64,000 nucleotides of DNA from Paenibacillus sp. LHD-117 (GTDB lineage Bacteria; Bacillota; Bacilli; Paenibacillales; Paenibacillaceae), in assembly GCF_030929555.1 (NCBI RefSeq), contig NZ_JAVFVT010000005.1:171219-235218 (forward strand), written 5' to 3'. A model generated the notes under the pieces. The model did not search any database. It saw nothing but the letters and a program-made list of their open reading frames with translations, and was not told the DNA's origin. How positions within the stretch are numbered: the stretch's first letter is position 1; each line of letters starts with the position of its first letter. Of this stretch, positions 1 to 9,231 are shown one piece after another. The position numbers were made by a program, and so were the translations under genes.

Positions 1-21
1 CGCCAATACCCGATTGTTCAT
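1..21 (-). CDS. Partial leftward gene at window edge, possibly a regulator
   Basis: A divergent gene seems to begin at an ATG whose first base is position 21, reading M-N-N-R-V-L-A before the window ends. A purine-rich stretch (GGGCGGGA) sits just upstream, and a near-consensus promoter facing left lies at 78-106. Only seven codons are visible, so no function can be given. Its position, divergent from the oxidoreductase and behind two dyad operators, suggests an autoregulated repressor; that is inference. Confidence 0.35.
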
Positions 22-41
22 GCCGATCCCGCCCTTATAAT

Positions 42-106
42 TTGATTATATAATCAATAATTTGAATGATCGATCAAATTATAGCAGGGAACCGTATTGG
101 TTGCAA
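42..106 (-). promoter_or_regulatory. Divergent promoter with two dyad operators
   Basis: On the minus strand TTGCAA (106-101), a 17-bp spacer and TATAAT (83-78) form a near-perfect sigma-A promoter facing left. The perfect palindrome TTGATTATATAATCAA lies at 42-57. A second inverted repeat, AATTTGA (59-65) with TCAAATT (74-80), overlaps the -10 box. Two A/T-rich dyads at and just after the start site are typical of MarR/TetR-type repression. Confidence 0.6.
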
Positions 107-195
107 TCATGGAAAGATCCAAAAATTACTTACTATTGTTGAGAAACATTAAATTATATAGTAAACTAGAAAGAAAATAAGGAGGGCTTACTCCC

Positions 196-1257
196 ATGAC
201 GATAGATAAGAATCAGAAGAAGATGGAAATCGGCATCAGCACGTTCCTGGAAGCGACGGGCGGACCCGCGAGCCATGCGGAACGGCTGCGCAACGCGGTA
301 GAGGAGATGGTCCTCGCCGACCAGGTCGGACTTGACGTTTACGGCATCGGCGAGCATCACAGACCGGATTACGCCGGCTCCTCTCCCGCCGTCGCCCTCG
401 CGGCCGCAGCCGCAACGACAAAGCATATTCGGCTCTCCAGCGCCGTTACAGTGTTGTCCTCCGACGATCCGGTTCGCGTCTACCAAGACTTCGCAACGCT
501 CGACGGCTTGTCGAACGGCAGGGCCGAGATCATGGCGGGCCGCGGTTCGTTTATCGAATCGTTCCCGCTCTTCGGTTATAGCCTTGACGACTACGACGCC
601 CTGTTCGAGGAGAAGCTGGAGCTGCTTCTCGCGATCCGCGACTCGGAGAAGGTTAGCTGGAGAGGCGGACATCGTCCAGCTTTCGACAACCTCGGCATCT
701 ATCCAAGAGCCGTGCAGAACCCGCTTCCGGTATGGATCGCCAGCGGCGGCAATCCGGAGTCGGCCGTTCGCGCGGGCGTGCTCGGCCTGCCGATCGCCTT
801 CGCCATCATCGGAGGCTTGCCGGAGCGGTTCGCGCCGCTCGTTGATCTGTATCAGCGGGCTGCCATCAAAGCCGGCCACGACCCGCGCAAGCTGCAGATC
901 GCAACGCATTCGCACGGCTTCGTCGGCGATACGACGGACCAGGCGGCCGACTTGTTCTTCCCTTCGACGCAAGCGCAGATGAACAAGATCGGGCGCGAGC
1001 GCGGCTGGCCGGCTTACGACCGCTCGGCGTTCGACGCAGCCCGCACGCTGCGCGGCGCCCTCTATGTCGGCGACCCCGAGTTCGTGGCGGAGAAGATCGT
1101 CCTGCTGCGCAAGAACCTTGGCGTCACCCGCTTCTTCCTGCACCTGAACGTCGGAACGATGCCGCATCGAGAGATGCTCCATGCGATCGAGCTGCTCGGC
1201 ACCAAGGTCGCTCCGATCGTGCACAAGGAGCTGGCTCGTACCGAAGCGCAAGCTTAA
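196..1257 (+). CDS. LLM class flavin-dependent oxidoreductase
   Basis: 353 residues with the bacterial luciferase-like TIM-barrel layout: an N-terminal GISTF strand, GEHH near residue 53, a central GRGSF-ESFPLFGY segment and the C-terminal domain typical of class LLM oxidoreductases that use FMNH2 or F420. B. subtilis YtnJ/YwcH-type enzymes are of similar length. The ATG at 196 follows AAGGAGG by a good spacing. The substrate cannot be read from sequence; relatives act as monooxygenases on sulfur compounds or aromatics. It stands alone, divergent from a gene off the left edge and convergent with the beta-propeller gene, from which a bidirectional terminator separates it. Confidence 0.85.
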   Translation: MTIDKNQKKMEIGISTFLEATGGPASHAERLRNAVEEMVLADQVGLDVYGIGEHHRPDYAGSSPAVALAAAAATTKHIRLSSAVTVLSSDDPVRVYQDFATLDGLSNGRAEIMAGRGSFIESFPLFGYSLDDYDALFEEKLELLLAIRDSEKVSWRGGHRPAFDNLGIYPRAVQNPLPVWIASGGNPESAVRAGVLGLPIAFAIIGGLPERFAPLVDLYQRAAIKAGHDPRKLQIATHSHGFVGDTTDQAADLFFPSTQAQMNKIGRERGWPAYDRSAFDAARTLRGALYVGDPEFVAEKIVLLRKNLGVTRFFLHLNVGTMPHREMLHAIELLGTKVAPIVHKELARTEAQA

Positions 1258-1321
1258 ACGCATCGGTTTGGCGCGTGGCTATTCGCCACTCGTTGCCGTT
1301 ATTTTCGTGAGCCGGTCATAC

Positions 1322-1368
1322 AAAAAAACCTTCGCAACTGCAAGCAGCTGCGAAGGTTTTTGCTTTTT
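1322..1368. terminator. Bidirectional rho-independent terminator
   Basis: A 12-bp stem AAAACCTTCGCA / TGCGAAGGTTTT with flanking A and T runs lies between the convergent oxidoreductase and beta-propeller genes. It should work on both strands. Confidence 0.85.
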
Positions 1369-1424
1369 CCGTCTTCTATATTCAGCTTTCAATTTCCGAT
1401 TCCTGCCTCCTGATGCCTGTTGCG

Positions 1425-2267
1425 TCAATCGATCAGCTCGTAGCTGACGAAGGCAATCCGCGAGCTGTCCGGCGACCATGAATTTACGTTGATCGTGCCT
1501 TGTCCGCCGAAGAGCTTCGCCAGGACGCGGTATTCGCCGCCCGCGCTGGGCATCGCACGTAGTTCGACGTGTTTGTTCGGCGGATGGTCTCCGGGCGCGA
1601 CATCTCCCTTGCGGTACGCGATGTAGACCACCGTCTCCCCGTCGGGCGACAGATGCGGGAACCAGCTGTTGCTTTCGTCGAACGTCATCTGCGTCTGCTC
1701 GCTGCCGTCCGTTCTCATCCGCCAGATCTGCATCAGTCCCGAGTGTACGGAGTTGAACCAAATGTAGCGGCCATCCGGCGAATATTCCGGACCGTCGTCA
1801 AGACCCGGCGCGTCGGTGAGCCGCGTTTCCACGCCGCCCGCTGCCGGGATCGCGTAAATATCGTATTCGCCGTTACGCTCGGCGCAATAGACAAGCGTGC
1901 TGCCGTCGGGCGACCAGCCATGCAGGTAGCTTGGTCCCAACGCCGTAATCAGCACCGGTTGGCCACCTGCAACAGGAAACACGTAGATCCGAGATTGCCC
2001 GTCTTCCTTCGTATGATGGCTGACCGCGATCTCCGAATGATCTGGCGAGAGGACATGGTCGTTATTGCACCGGTTCGCGTAGCCGGAATCGATCCGGCGG
2101 CTTTCCCTGGTCGCAAGGTCGAAGTCATATAGCGATCCCTCGCTGTTATAGATCAGCTTCTCGTCGCGCGTCCAATTGGGCGCTTCGATCAGCTTATCGA
2201 ACGTCGCATGCACGGATCTTTCGCCAGTCCGCACATCCATCGTTTCGAGCAAACTTCTTACGTTCAT
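1425..2267 (-). CDS. TolB-like beta-propeller (PD40) protein
   Basis: 280 residues made of repeated blades with the WSPDG/YSPDG/LSPDG motif (TolB/PD40 type). No signal peptide is visible, so it is probably cytoplasmic. Proteins of this class bind ligands or partners; many Paenibacillus copies are annotated only as TolB family. It starts 16 bp after the MFS stop and has its own AAGGAGAG site, so it is probably cotranscribed with the transporter. No catalytic residues can be assigned. Confidence 0.75.
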   Translation of the reverse strand: MNVRSLLETMDVRTGERSVHATFDKLIEAPNWTRDEKLIYNSEGSLYDFDLATRESRRIDSGYANRCNNDHVLSPDHSEIAVSHHTKEDGQSRIYVFPVAGGQPVLITALGPSYLHGWSPDGSTLVYCAERNGEYDIYAIPAAGGVETRLTDAPGLDDGPEYSPDGRYIWFNSVHSGLMQIWRMRTDGSEQTQMTFDESNSWFPHLSPDGETVVYIAYRKGDVAPGDHPPNKHVELRAMPSAGGEYRVLAKLFGGQGTINVNSWSPDSSRIAFVSYELID

Positions 2268-2283
2268 CTCTCCATCTCTCCTT

Positions 2284-3564
2284 CTATTCGGCGAATCGTT
2301 CTACTCGGTTAGACGCAGCTTCTTGCCCTCCGCCCGCGCGCGCGCCCGATCGCCGTCCGCCCGCGGTCATCCCCCAAAACAGCCATCCGACCGCCGTCAT
2401 GAGCAGCCCCGCGGCGATGAAGACGCCGCCTGCTCCCAAGTAGGCCGCGGCTGCCGCGCCAACCGACGGAGCGATCAGTATGGAACCCGTCTGAATGGCC
2501 GAGGCGGCTGCCGATACGGGCGCGATCGTATCGTCCGTCGTCTCCGTCTGCAGAATATAGGCGAACGGAACCGCGGCCTGCGCCCCGCTAATCCCAAGAA
2601 GCGCCCCGGCGAGCAGCCAGCCGCTCAGCGACACGGGCAGCCAGCCTTGTCCCGAGAGACCCACGAGCACAAGAATGAAGCCCGACAAACCGCCTGCCGC
2701 CGCCATCCGGGCAACCGGACTTCGCTTCCAGCCGTCCCAATGCCCGGCCGCAAGCGCTCCGACGACGCTTCCCGCTCCGACGACGCCGATCAACAGCCCG
2801 AATTGCTTCTCCGGCAGCCCCGCCTCCATAGCTAGGACGACGAAGAGGTTATCGTAAATAAAGATCAACGCGAACATGAGGCCCATAAAGAGGATGCCCG
2901 ACTTCAGCAGCGGCTTCGTGGCCATGTCCGAGAGCGCCTGCCGCATGCCTCCGCGATCACCTGCGGAACCTCGTTCTTCCGTCTTCCACTCGGGCAGTCC
3001 CATTAGGACCAATGCGGACAACGCGTACAATCCGGCTCCGATCGCGAACGGTGCGCTGCCGCCTATCCATAACGCCGAGGCGCCGCCGACCATCGGCCCG
3101 ATAATTTTGGTCAGATTGACCGATAACCCGCTTAGCGAGGAAGCCTGCGCAAGCTGACCGGCATCGACCAGCCGCTTCACCGCGCGCTGCCGGACGGGAT
3201 CGAACACCGAACTGACGCTCATTTTCAAAAAAACCAGCGCCAGCATGAAGCCGAGCGAATTGGCCATGAGCATGGCGAGCACGATCGCGGCGCGCAGCAG
3301 ATCGCATGAGATCAAAACCTTCCTGCCCGAGAACCTTCCCATCCTGACGCTGGCGAGCGGACCGATGACGGCCCATGGAATGCCGACGCATAACGAGAAG
3401 AGCGCCATCGCCATCGGCCCTTGACCCCATCCATATACGATAAGCGTACTAATCGCGATAAAATCCAGCCAGTTGGCAAAGTCGGATAACACCTGACCCG
3501 CGAACAACCGGCGAAAACCTTTCTCCTTCAGCGGCAACCACATTCGAGCAGCGGCAACAACCAT
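2284..3564 (-). CDS. MFS transporter
   Basis: About 426 residues with around 12 hydrophobic segments and the MFS loop signature after TM2 ([15 protein letters not shown]). It is an MFS_3-like, efflux-type permease of unknown substrate. An ATG exists at 3582, but GGAGGG lies 6 nt before the third Met, whose codon begins at 3564, so that start is preferred. It sits between the winged-helix regulator and the TolB-like gene, all on the minus strand, consistent with a regulator-efflux-accessory operon. Confidence 0.8.
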   Translation of the reverse strand: MVVAAARMWLPLKEKGFRRLFAGQVLSDFANWLDFIAISTLIVYGWGQGPMAMALFSLCVGIPWAVIGPLASVRMGRFSGRKVLISCDLLRAAIVLAMLMANSLGFMLALVFLKMSVSSVFDPVRQRAVKRLVDAGQLAQASSLSGLSVNLTKIIGPMVGGASALWIGGSAPFAIGAGLYALSALVLMGLPEWKTEERGSAGDRGGMRQALSDMATKPLLKSGILFMGLMFALIFIYDNLFVVLAMEAGLPEKQFGLLIGVVGAGSVVGALAAGHWDGWKRSPVARMAAAGGLSGFILVLVGLSGQGWLPVSLSGWLLAGALLGISGAQAAVPFAYILQTETTDDTIAPVSAAASAIQTGSILIAPSVGAAAAAYLGAGGVFIAAGLLMTAVGWLFWGMTAGGRRSGARAGGGQEAASNRVERFAE

Positions 3565-3621
3565 GACGTATCCCTCCATCATCCGTTTCCTCTACCGTAA
3601 CCACCTTCTGTCAGAGGAAGA

Positions 3622-4776
3622 TCAGAGGAGCTCGCCTTCGCAAAAAAAGCGATGCAGCTGCCGCTTCATTTCGCTTCGTATTTCGTAAAGTCCCGTTCGG
3701 CTCAGCAGCCGATCCCAGTCGGCCGAGAACCGCCGTTGCACGTCCTCCCATCCCAATCGCCGCGAGAAATCGAGCACCGTACGCAAGCCATGCAGGGAGT
3801 GAAGAACGAATTACGACTGCTGAAGCACCTGCCTGCCCCGTTCCATCCACGCTTCGCCAACCTTTGGATCGGTTCGATACAGAAGCAGCCCCTTGAGCAA
3901 AAACAACTGCCCTTCTTCCCGCATGTACGGATACCGTTCCAGCTCCAGCTCGGCCTGCCTCAGCGCCGCTAGCTGCGCTTCTTCCTCTTCCGCATGCAGG
4001 GAATAGGCAAGTCTCAGATTCGCGCAATACGGGATAAGACCCTCCCAGCGCTGCTTGTGCACCTCTGCCGTTAACTGCTCCAAGCGCGCAGACGCTTGGA
4101 CGTATTCGCCCCAATCCATCTGCAGTTGGACGATCATCATGGTCTCCAGCTCATTTTGCCATACCGGGGGAAGCGATCGCGCGCGAAGCGCGGCTTCAAT
4201 ATAGGGACGATTGTCCTCCGGCTCCAAATGCTGATACAGATACAGGAGAAGAAAAGCGCGCTCGCGGATGGAGCCGGCCGCCGGATCCACCGCGAACCGG
4301 ACATCGCCTTCCATGGCTCGGATAAGCAAGCCGAACCCCGGATCGACGTCGAAGCCGAGCATCTCCTTGTTCTTGTACAAGGTAAGCAGCGCGTCCCCTC
4401 TTCCGTATCTTAAGTACATGTCCGCGATGCCCCGCATTTCTTCCGCAAAGCTCGGGAGCGCATGGAGTGGATTCGCCTTCGGCTCCGGCCGCTTCTGCGT
4501 GAACCGGTAGCCTACGCCCCTGACCGTCTCGATTCTCACATCGGACTCCCATATCGTAAGCTTCTTTCGAAGGCGGTAAATATGATCATCCACCGTCCGG
4601 TCGACGGGCGATTCCAGCTCCCACACCGCGTTAAGCAGCTGCTCGCGACTAAAGGTCTGGCTTTCATGGAGGCATAGAAAATCCAACAACGTATATTCCT
4701 TGGGCAGCAGCACGATCTCCTGGCCGCGGTAGGACACGGTGAGCTTGTCGCGATCGAACGCCAGCGCGGCTTGCAT
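3622..4776 (-). pseudogene. Winged-helix (OmpR-type) regulator split by an in-frame TAA
   Basis: Translation from the ATG at 4776 (GAAGGAGAG 8 nt upstream) gives an N-terminal trans_reg_C winged helix (about residues 1-95, ending V-R-I-E-T-V-R-G-V-G-Y-R-F) and a helical region, stopping at TAA 3811-3813 after 321 residues. The same frame then stays open for 62 codons to TGA 3622-3624 and reads like normal protein (W-E-D-V-Q-R-R-F; M-K-R-Q-L-H-R-F-F), ending 57 bp before the MFS start. A CAA-to-TAA change in a roughly 384-residue protein would explain this. The 321-residue product may still bind DNA, so it could be a truncated gene rather than a dead one. No receiver domain is present. Confidence 0.65.
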
Positions 4777-4898
4777 GACCAACTCTCCTTCCTTCGCCTT
4801 GTTGTAAGTAGCTCTATTATAAGAAAAACAATTGCACTGGATCAATCTATTCGCGAGACTGCAGCATAGCCCGAGGCCAGTACGAATGACAAGCGCTT

Positions 4899-4935
4899 AA
4901 AAAAGAAAAAGCAATTCCTATGATCGGGAATCGCT
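4899..4935 (-). terminator. Terminator after ferredoxin-NADP reductase
   Basis: On the minus strand a 9-bp stem AGCGATTCC / GGAATTGCT (one G-U pair) is followed by TTTTTCTTTTTT, 48 bp past the reductase stop. Confidence 0.75.
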
Positions 4936-4982
4936 CTTTATCCTGCTATCGTTCTATCCAGAAATGATGAGCCTTCCTAAAG

Positions 4983-6038
4983 CTACTTCGCGGCAAACAT
5001 CGCTTTCTTCAGCTCCTGGTTCCGCTCCGCGAAAACCTCGTTGTGGGAGGACACCATGCCGTAAGCATTGGCATCCGGTGCGATGTATTGTTTCGCTTTG
5101 TTGACGGCGTTGGCCGCGTCCTGGAAGGCGCCGGCGATCAAATGCAGCTTGCCGTCATGCGCCAGAATATCGCCTGCGGCGTATATCCCGGGAACCGAGG
5201 TTTCGCTCATCGACGTGCCGGCGATGCCCCACTCTTCATGCATCCGGATCTGCACCTCGCTCTTCTCGAGCAGATCCGAATCGCGTTCATAGCCGTGGTT
5301 AATGATAACTTCATCCACCGCCAGTTCGACTTCCGAGCCGTCGTCATGATTCTTGATCATGACCGTGCCGATCGCATCCTGCTCCGGCGTTGCGATCAGC
5401 TTGCCGATCGAAGTATTGAGCAGGACGCCTACCGAGCTCTTCATCAGCTTCGTCACTTCGGCTTCATGCCCTTTCAAGACATCCTTCCGATAAGTGAGGT
5501 ACACCTTCTTCGCGATCGGCTCCAGCTCGTTCGCCCAGTCGATTGCCGCATTGCCGCCTCCCGAGATCAAGACGGTTTTGTCTTTGAACCGCGACAGCGA
5601 CTTGACGGTGTAATGCAGATTCGATACCTCGAACCGGTCTGCGCCTTCGATATCGAGCTTCGTCGGCTTCAGAATGCCGCCTCCAACCGCCAGAATGACG
5701 GTACGGGAATAATGTTTCTCCCCCGAGGAAGTATGTAGGACGAACACGTTATCCTCGCCCCTCGAGATGGAAGTGACCTTCTCTCCCGTCACGACCTTCG
5801 GCGAGAACGTGAGCCCCTGCTGCACGAGCTGATGGATGAGTTGCTCGCCCGTAATCGGCGTCAACCCGCCGATATCCCAGATCATTTTCTCAGGGTACAC
5901 ATGAACCTTGCCGCCGAGCATCGGCTGGAACTCGATGATCTTCACCTTCATCTCGCGCAGCCCCGCATAGAACGCGGAGTAGAGACCCGCAGGCCCGGCG
6001 CCGATAACCGTCATGTCATATATCGTATCTATCGTCAT
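4983..6038 (-). CDS. Ferredoxin--NADP(+) reductase, YcgT/YumC type
   Basis: 351 residues of the thioredoxin-reductase-like FNR family. FAD motif GAGPAGLYSAF lies at residues 13-23, the NADPH motif SGGGNAAIDWA near 160, and the C-terminal FAD signature YAAGDI near 290. The CxxC redox pair of true thioredoxin reductase is absent, as expected for FNR2 enzymes. It transfers electrons between NADPH and ferredoxin or flavodoxin in the cytoplasm. RBS AAGGAG is well spaced. A Fur box overlaps the promoter region, matching B. subtilis ycgT, which belongs to the Fur regulon, so iron control is likely. It is monocistronic. Confidence 0.88.
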   Translation of the reverse strand: MTIDTIYDMTVIGAGPAGLYSAFYAGLREMKVKIIEFQPMLGGKVHVYPEKMIWDIGGLTPITGEQLIHQLVQQGLTFSPKVVTGEKVTSISRGEDNVFVLHTSSGEKHYSRTVILAVGGGILKPTKLDIEGADRFEVSNLHYTVKSLSRFKDKTVLISGGGNAAIDWANELEPIAKKVYLTYRKDVLKGHEAEVTKLMKSSVGVLLNTSIGKLIATPEQDAIGTVMIKNHDDGSEVELAVDEVIINHGYERDSDLLEKSEVQIRMHEEWGIAGTSMSETSVPGIYAAGDILAHDGKLHLIAGAFQDAANAVNKAKQYIAPDANAYGMVSSHNEVFAERNQELKKAMFAAK

Positions 6039-6092
6039 TTTTCAAACTCCTTTTTCAAGGTTTATCCTGATCAAATCGTACCATAAATATAT

Positions 6093-6111
6093 GAGAATGA
6101 AAATCATTATT
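6093..6111 (-). promoter_or_regulatory. Fur box upstream of the reductase
   Basis: GAGAATGAAAATCATTATT matches the 19-bp Fur consensus at 16 positions and lies 55 bp upstream of the reductase start. On the minus strand it covers the likely -35 region, with TACGAT as a possible -10. Iron-dependent repression is expected. Confidence 0.7.
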
Positions 6112-6123
6112 GCACTTTGGACA

Positions 6124-6163
6124 CAAAAAAGCCAGAATTCATTCCTCTCGGAACGACTCCGGC
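6124..6163 (-). terminator. Terminator of the SASP gene
   Basis: On the minus strand GCCGGAGT...TTCC pairs with GGAA...ATTCTGGC (G-U pairs and a small internal loop) and is followed by TTTTTT. Confidence 0.65.
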
Positions 6164-6185
6164 GTGTACTTGCACTTGTCTTCGT

Positions 6186-6476
6186 TTATGAGTTGGATTC
6201 GCCTTTGGAAAGCTGATCTTGGGCCATCCGGATCAATTCCTTCACCATCGAACCGCCGATCTTGCCTCCGATGTGTCCGGCGGACTCCGTCGACAGGTCT
6301 CCGTTCCCGTAAGGCTTAAGCGGTACGCCGAGCTCCTTCGCCACTTCGAACTTGACGTCATCCGGCCGATTCGGATCAACCTTGTAGCCTTCCCGTTTCA
6401 TGACTTCCGCCTTGAACGCCTGCATGCCGCGCTCGGCTCCGGGCACCGCGTACTTTCGTCTTCTCGACACCTTCAT
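6186..6476 (-). CDS. Alpha/beta-type small acid-soluble spore protein
   Basis: 96 residues. The C-terminal half carries the SASP alpha/beta signature: FEVAKELGVPL followed by NGDLSTESAGHIGGKIGGSM. These proteins coat forespore DNA, protect it from UV and are degraded by the GPR protease at germination. The N-terminal 30 residues (S-R-R-R-K-Y-A-V-P-G) are basic and longer than in minimal SASPs. The ATG at 6476 is only about 2 nt from GAAGGGG, so the GTG two codons later may be used. Expression should be sporulation-specific, though I could not define a sigma-G promoter. This is the clearest evidence that the host forms endospores. Confidence 0.9.
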   Translation of the reverse strand: MKVSRRRKYAVPGAERGMQAFKAEVMKREGYKVDPNRPDDVKFEVAKELGVPLKPYGNGDLSTESAGHIGGKIGGSMVKELIRMAQDQLSKGESNS

Positions 6477-6532
6477 CGCCCCTTCGCGTCTATTGCTTCT
6501 AAGTTGCCCGTCAACGCGACAATTGATGCAGG

Positions 6533-7369
6533 TTATTTGGATAGTTCGACGAATCCTTCGCCAAATACGTTTCTCACATCATGGATCGTCAGAAAAGCTT
6601 GCTTGTCGACCGACTTCACGATTTTTTTCAGCGTGCTTAGTTCTCCCCTGGTAATCACGATGTACAAAATATTTTTAGGTTCGTTCGTGTAGTTCCCGCG
6701 TCCGTAGAAGACCGTGACTCCCCGTTCCATAACCGTATTGACCCGATCCGCGATTAAATCGTGATGGTTCGAAACAATCATGACCGCCTTCTGCGCGTTC
6801 AGCCCTTCGATCATAAAGTCCATCACCTTAGTGCCGATGTAGAGCATGACGACCGTGAACAGCAGCCCTTGCACTTTGATAATGAAGACGGAAGCCAGAA
6901 CGACGACCAAATCGATCGCGAGAAGCGCGTAGCTGGTATTCCAGTCCAGGTACTTGTTCATGATTTTGGCCAAAATCGTAGAGCCCGCCGTCGTTCCTCC
7001 TACCCGTATGATCAAGCCGAGGCCGATCCCGGTGAGCACCCCTCCGAAGATGGCGTTGATCATGAGGTCGTCGGTCTCTACCGTCCAGTGGCGCGTCAGA
7101 TGCAGGAACAGAGAATTGAACAACACCGCCACCACGGTATAAATCGTAGTCGTCCGATCCAGGAACCGGTAGCCGATTGCCAGCAAGAACACATTGGCTA
7201 TGAGGTTGACAAGACCCGGGGACCACCCAAGAAGATAATAGAGGATGATGGTGACGCCCGTGACGCCCCCTTCTCCCAAGTCGTTAGGAATGACGAATAC
7301 ATTGATCGCGACCGCGAACAACAACGAACCCGTGATCAACATGAGTATGTCTATCCATCGTTTGTTCAT
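6533..7369 (-). CDS. YitT family membrane protein
   Basis: About 278 residues: five or six TM segments (YitT_membrane, residues about 8-190) and a C-terminal soluble DUF2179 domain (about 215-270; N-I-L-Y-I-V-I-T-R-G-E-L). B. subtilis has several paralogues (YitT, YpjC, YqfU, YvjA, YxkD) of poorly known function. The frame extends upstream to 7507, but homology begins at M-N-K-R-W-I-D, with AAGGAAGG about 12 nt before that ATG. Single gene. Confidence 0.85.
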   Translation of the reverse strand: MNKRWIDILMLITGSLLFAVAINVFVIPNDLGEGGVTGVTIILYYLLGWSPGLVNLIANVFLLAIGYRFLDRTTTIYTVVAVLFNSLFLHLTRHWTVETDDLMINAIFGGVLTGIGLGLIIRVGGTTAGSTILAKIMNKYLDWNTSYALLAIDLVVVLASVFIIKVQGLLFTVVMLYIGTKVMDFMIEGLNAQKAVMIVSNHHDLIADRVNTVMERGVTVFYGRGNYTNEPKNILYIVITRGELSTLKKIVKSVDKQAFLTIHDVRNVFGEGFVELSK

Positions 7370-7529
7370 AGAACCATAATCCCTTCCTTGTCCGAAAAAA
7401 AACGAACACCGCAAGGTATCCGTTTGATTGCCGAATGACGCATCGGCGCTTTTTGAAATTGGGGTAAGCCAAAGCCGATTATAGCAGATGCTCCCGCTCG
7501 CGGGCAATGATCTTTTTTATGCTTTCGCG

Positions 7530-8009
7530 CTAAACCGCTTTGATTTCCAGCAGCTCGTACTTGATGATGCCGACGGGCGCGTTCACGTTGATGATGTCGC
7601 CTACCTTCTTGCCCATCAACTCTTGGCCCAGCGGACTTTCGTACGAAATTTTGTTATCCGCCACATCCGCTTCCGCCGGTCCGACGATTTGGTATTCGAT
7701 CTTCTCGCTGAACTCGATATCATTGAGAATAACGACCGAACCTACGCTGACTTTGCCCGAGCTTAAGCTGCTCGCGTCTACCACGCGCGCGATCTTCAGC
7801 ATTCTCTCGAGCTGCAGAATACGCGTCTCCATGAACGCTTGATCGTCCTTGGCCGAATGGTATTCGCTGTTTTCCTTGAGATCACCGTAGCTGATCGCTA
7901 CCTTCAATCGCTGTGACAGCTCCTTCCGCTTGACCGTCTTCAGCTCTTCCAATTCATCTTCGATCTTCTTCAAACCTTCTGACGTTAAGATCAATTCTTC
8001 CTTGCTCAT
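7530..8009 (-). CDS. greA: Transcription elongation factor GreA
   Basis: 159 residues, the usual GreA length: N-terminal coiled coil (residues about 8-75, with the acidic tip region [10 protein letters not shown]) and a C-terminal FKBP-like domain ([14 protein letters not shown]). It enters the secondary channel of RNA polymerase and stimulates transcript cleavage in arrested complexes. The frame stays open upstream to 8225, but GGAGG 8 nt before the ATG at 8009 and the family length fix the start. Confidence 0.93.
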   Translation of the reverse strand: MSKEELILTSEGLKKIEDELEELKTVKRKELSQRLKVAISYGDLKENSEYHSAKDDQAFMETRILQLERMLKIARVVDASSLSSGKVSVGSVVILNDIEFSEKIEYQIVGPAEADVADNKISYESPLGQELMGKKVGDIINVNAPVGIIKYELLEIKAV

Positions 8010-8330
8010 GATTGCAGCCTCCGCTTCCTTATCTATCCAATGATGCCTGACCCACATGGCTTCCTTCTTCTCCCGGCCGATCAGCCTACACCATAGTGTA
8101 TCATAATTCCCGCCCCTACGCGGGGATGCGAGCTTCGTCCTCTCCATTGTTTCCGACCCGGCACTCGGTATACGTGGCTGCCTGAACGGAATAGCATGAA
8201 AGCCGGTGAGTGGCAGTCCGCTCATCCGGCTTGTACATCGCCCTCAAATTCGGTTGAGCTACAATGTACATGGAGTCGATCTAGCGGGATTTTCTCCTCT
8301 TAATTATCCGTAGAGACTATTGCCGAGCAC

Positions 8331-8413
8331 GCAGCAGGAAAACTTCCCACTAAATCGACACATTGCAGGAGCAGAATGCTCCAGTAAACATATTAAGGGG
8401 AGGTTTTCCTGCT
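8331..8413. repeat. Hairpin-in-hairpin element (possible MITE or structured RNA)
   Basis: A long imperfect inverted repeat, AGCAGGAAAACTTCCC (from 8333) with GGGGAGGTTTTCCTGCT (8397-8413), encloses a smaller perfect hairpin GGAGCA-GAA-TGCTCC. The outer stem has one mismatch over about 16 bp. No T-run or neighbouring gene end makes it an obvious terminator. It could be a non-autonomous element or an RNA structure ahead of the decayed gene that follows. Confidence 0.4.
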
Positions 8414-8423
8414 ACTATTCTAA

Positions 8424-8714
8424 ACGACCCGGCTGGAAGCCTTATTCTTGACGTTCCCCCTGCAGCCGGAATCATTCCTGGTCAAGCGCTACACATGGGG
8501 TGACGAGCTGGATGAAGAAGATGAGGATGGCGTTCCTAAAACGAAAACGAAAGCCCGTACAGCTCTTTTGGCGCTGTCCTAAAGAGGATTGCGAGAATTA
8601 TAAGACACCATTAAAGTCCGTGCTAAAAAGAAGCTGGATATCCTCTGCGGCAAGTGTCACAAACGCTTTGTTTTTGTAGAGAGTCAAAATGAGGATGAGG
8701 ATGAATATTTGTAA
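8424..8714 (+). pseudogene. Decayed small zinc-ribbon gene
   Basis: Three overlapping reading segments together resemble one small protein. An acidic N-terminal part (F-L-V-K-R-Y-T-W-G-D-E-L-D-E-E-D) runs in one frame to a stop at 8580. A segment with C-P-K-E-D-C-E-N-Y lies one frame over (from about 8567). The original frame resumes with K-K-K-L-D-I-L-C-G-K-C-H-K-R-F-V-F-V-E-S and an acidic tail ending at TAA 8712. CPxxxC plus CxxC would make a zinc ribbon. Two compensating frameshifts imply decay. The family is unknown to me. Confidence 0.4.
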
Positions 8715-8800
8715 ACCAATTATTCTCTTAGTCCATTATTTGATTTCGCTGATTAATGAATAACTAAAATGAATCTGGGGATTTTAGTGATTAGGAGGCG

Positions 8801-9184
8801 ATGAGATTGCTAATTAAAACACTAATTCTCGGAAGTTTGCTTTTCACTAATTTATCAGAAGAACAACCGCATTTTATTTCAATTAAAAGTGAACCGCCAG
8901 TTATTAATAACTGGATTAATCTCAAACAAACAGACAGTTTAAAAATCAAACTCGAAACTTCTAACACCTCATTCATTAGTTTCAGCATAATCCCAACCGG
9001 AACAAATATAGACAGAGAATATACAAATATAGGCTCATTACAGGGAAATGAAAAAAATGAATGGGAATTCGAATGGGAACCACCGAAAGAATTAAATCTC
9101 CATCATCATCTGCTAATTAAAATTTGTAATGAGAATTACAGCAAATGCGAAGTGAATACTTTGAATATTCTTAAAGATGAATAA
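8801..9184 (+). CDS. Small secreted protein, function unknown
   Basis: 127 residues with a short hydrophobic N-terminus (L-I-K-T-L-I-L-G-S-L-L-F) consistent with a signal peptide, then a beta-rich, AT-biased sequence rich in Asn, Ile and Ser and containing two cysteines near the C-terminus. AGGAGG lies only 2 nt before the ATG at 8801 but 8 nt before the TTG at 8807, so the real start may be 8807. Base composition is clearly more AT-rich than the greA side, suggesting acquisition. No family recognised. A strong terminator follows. Confidence 0.6.
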   Translation: MRLLIKTLILGSLLFTNLSEEQPHFISIKSEPPVINNWINLKQTDSLKIKLETSNTSFISFSIIPTGTNIDREYTNIGSLQGNEKNEWEFEWEPPKELNLHHHLLIKICNENYSKCEVNTLNILKDE

Positions 9185-9216
9185 GAAAACTGTTCCTACG
9201 AGGGAACAGTTTTCTT
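9183..9216. terminator. Bidirectional terminator
   Basis: The perfect 14-bp stem AAGAAAACTGTTCC / GGAACAGTTTTCTT lies between the small secreted protein and the convergent SpoIID-like gene, with T-rich ends on both strands. Confidence 0.85.
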
Positions 9217-9231
9217 TGGTTAGATACTCTA

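Noticed and set aside
166..1263. Long minus-strand frame opposite the flavin oxidoreductase
   Set aside because: Shadow of a high-GC coding strand; the plus-strand protein has clear family motifs and an RBS.
3611..4114. Separate 167-codon minus-strand gene over the regulator 3' end
   Set aside because: Low-complexity Ala/Gly/Arg product in a shifted frame; the in-frame continuation of the regulator is far more protein-like.
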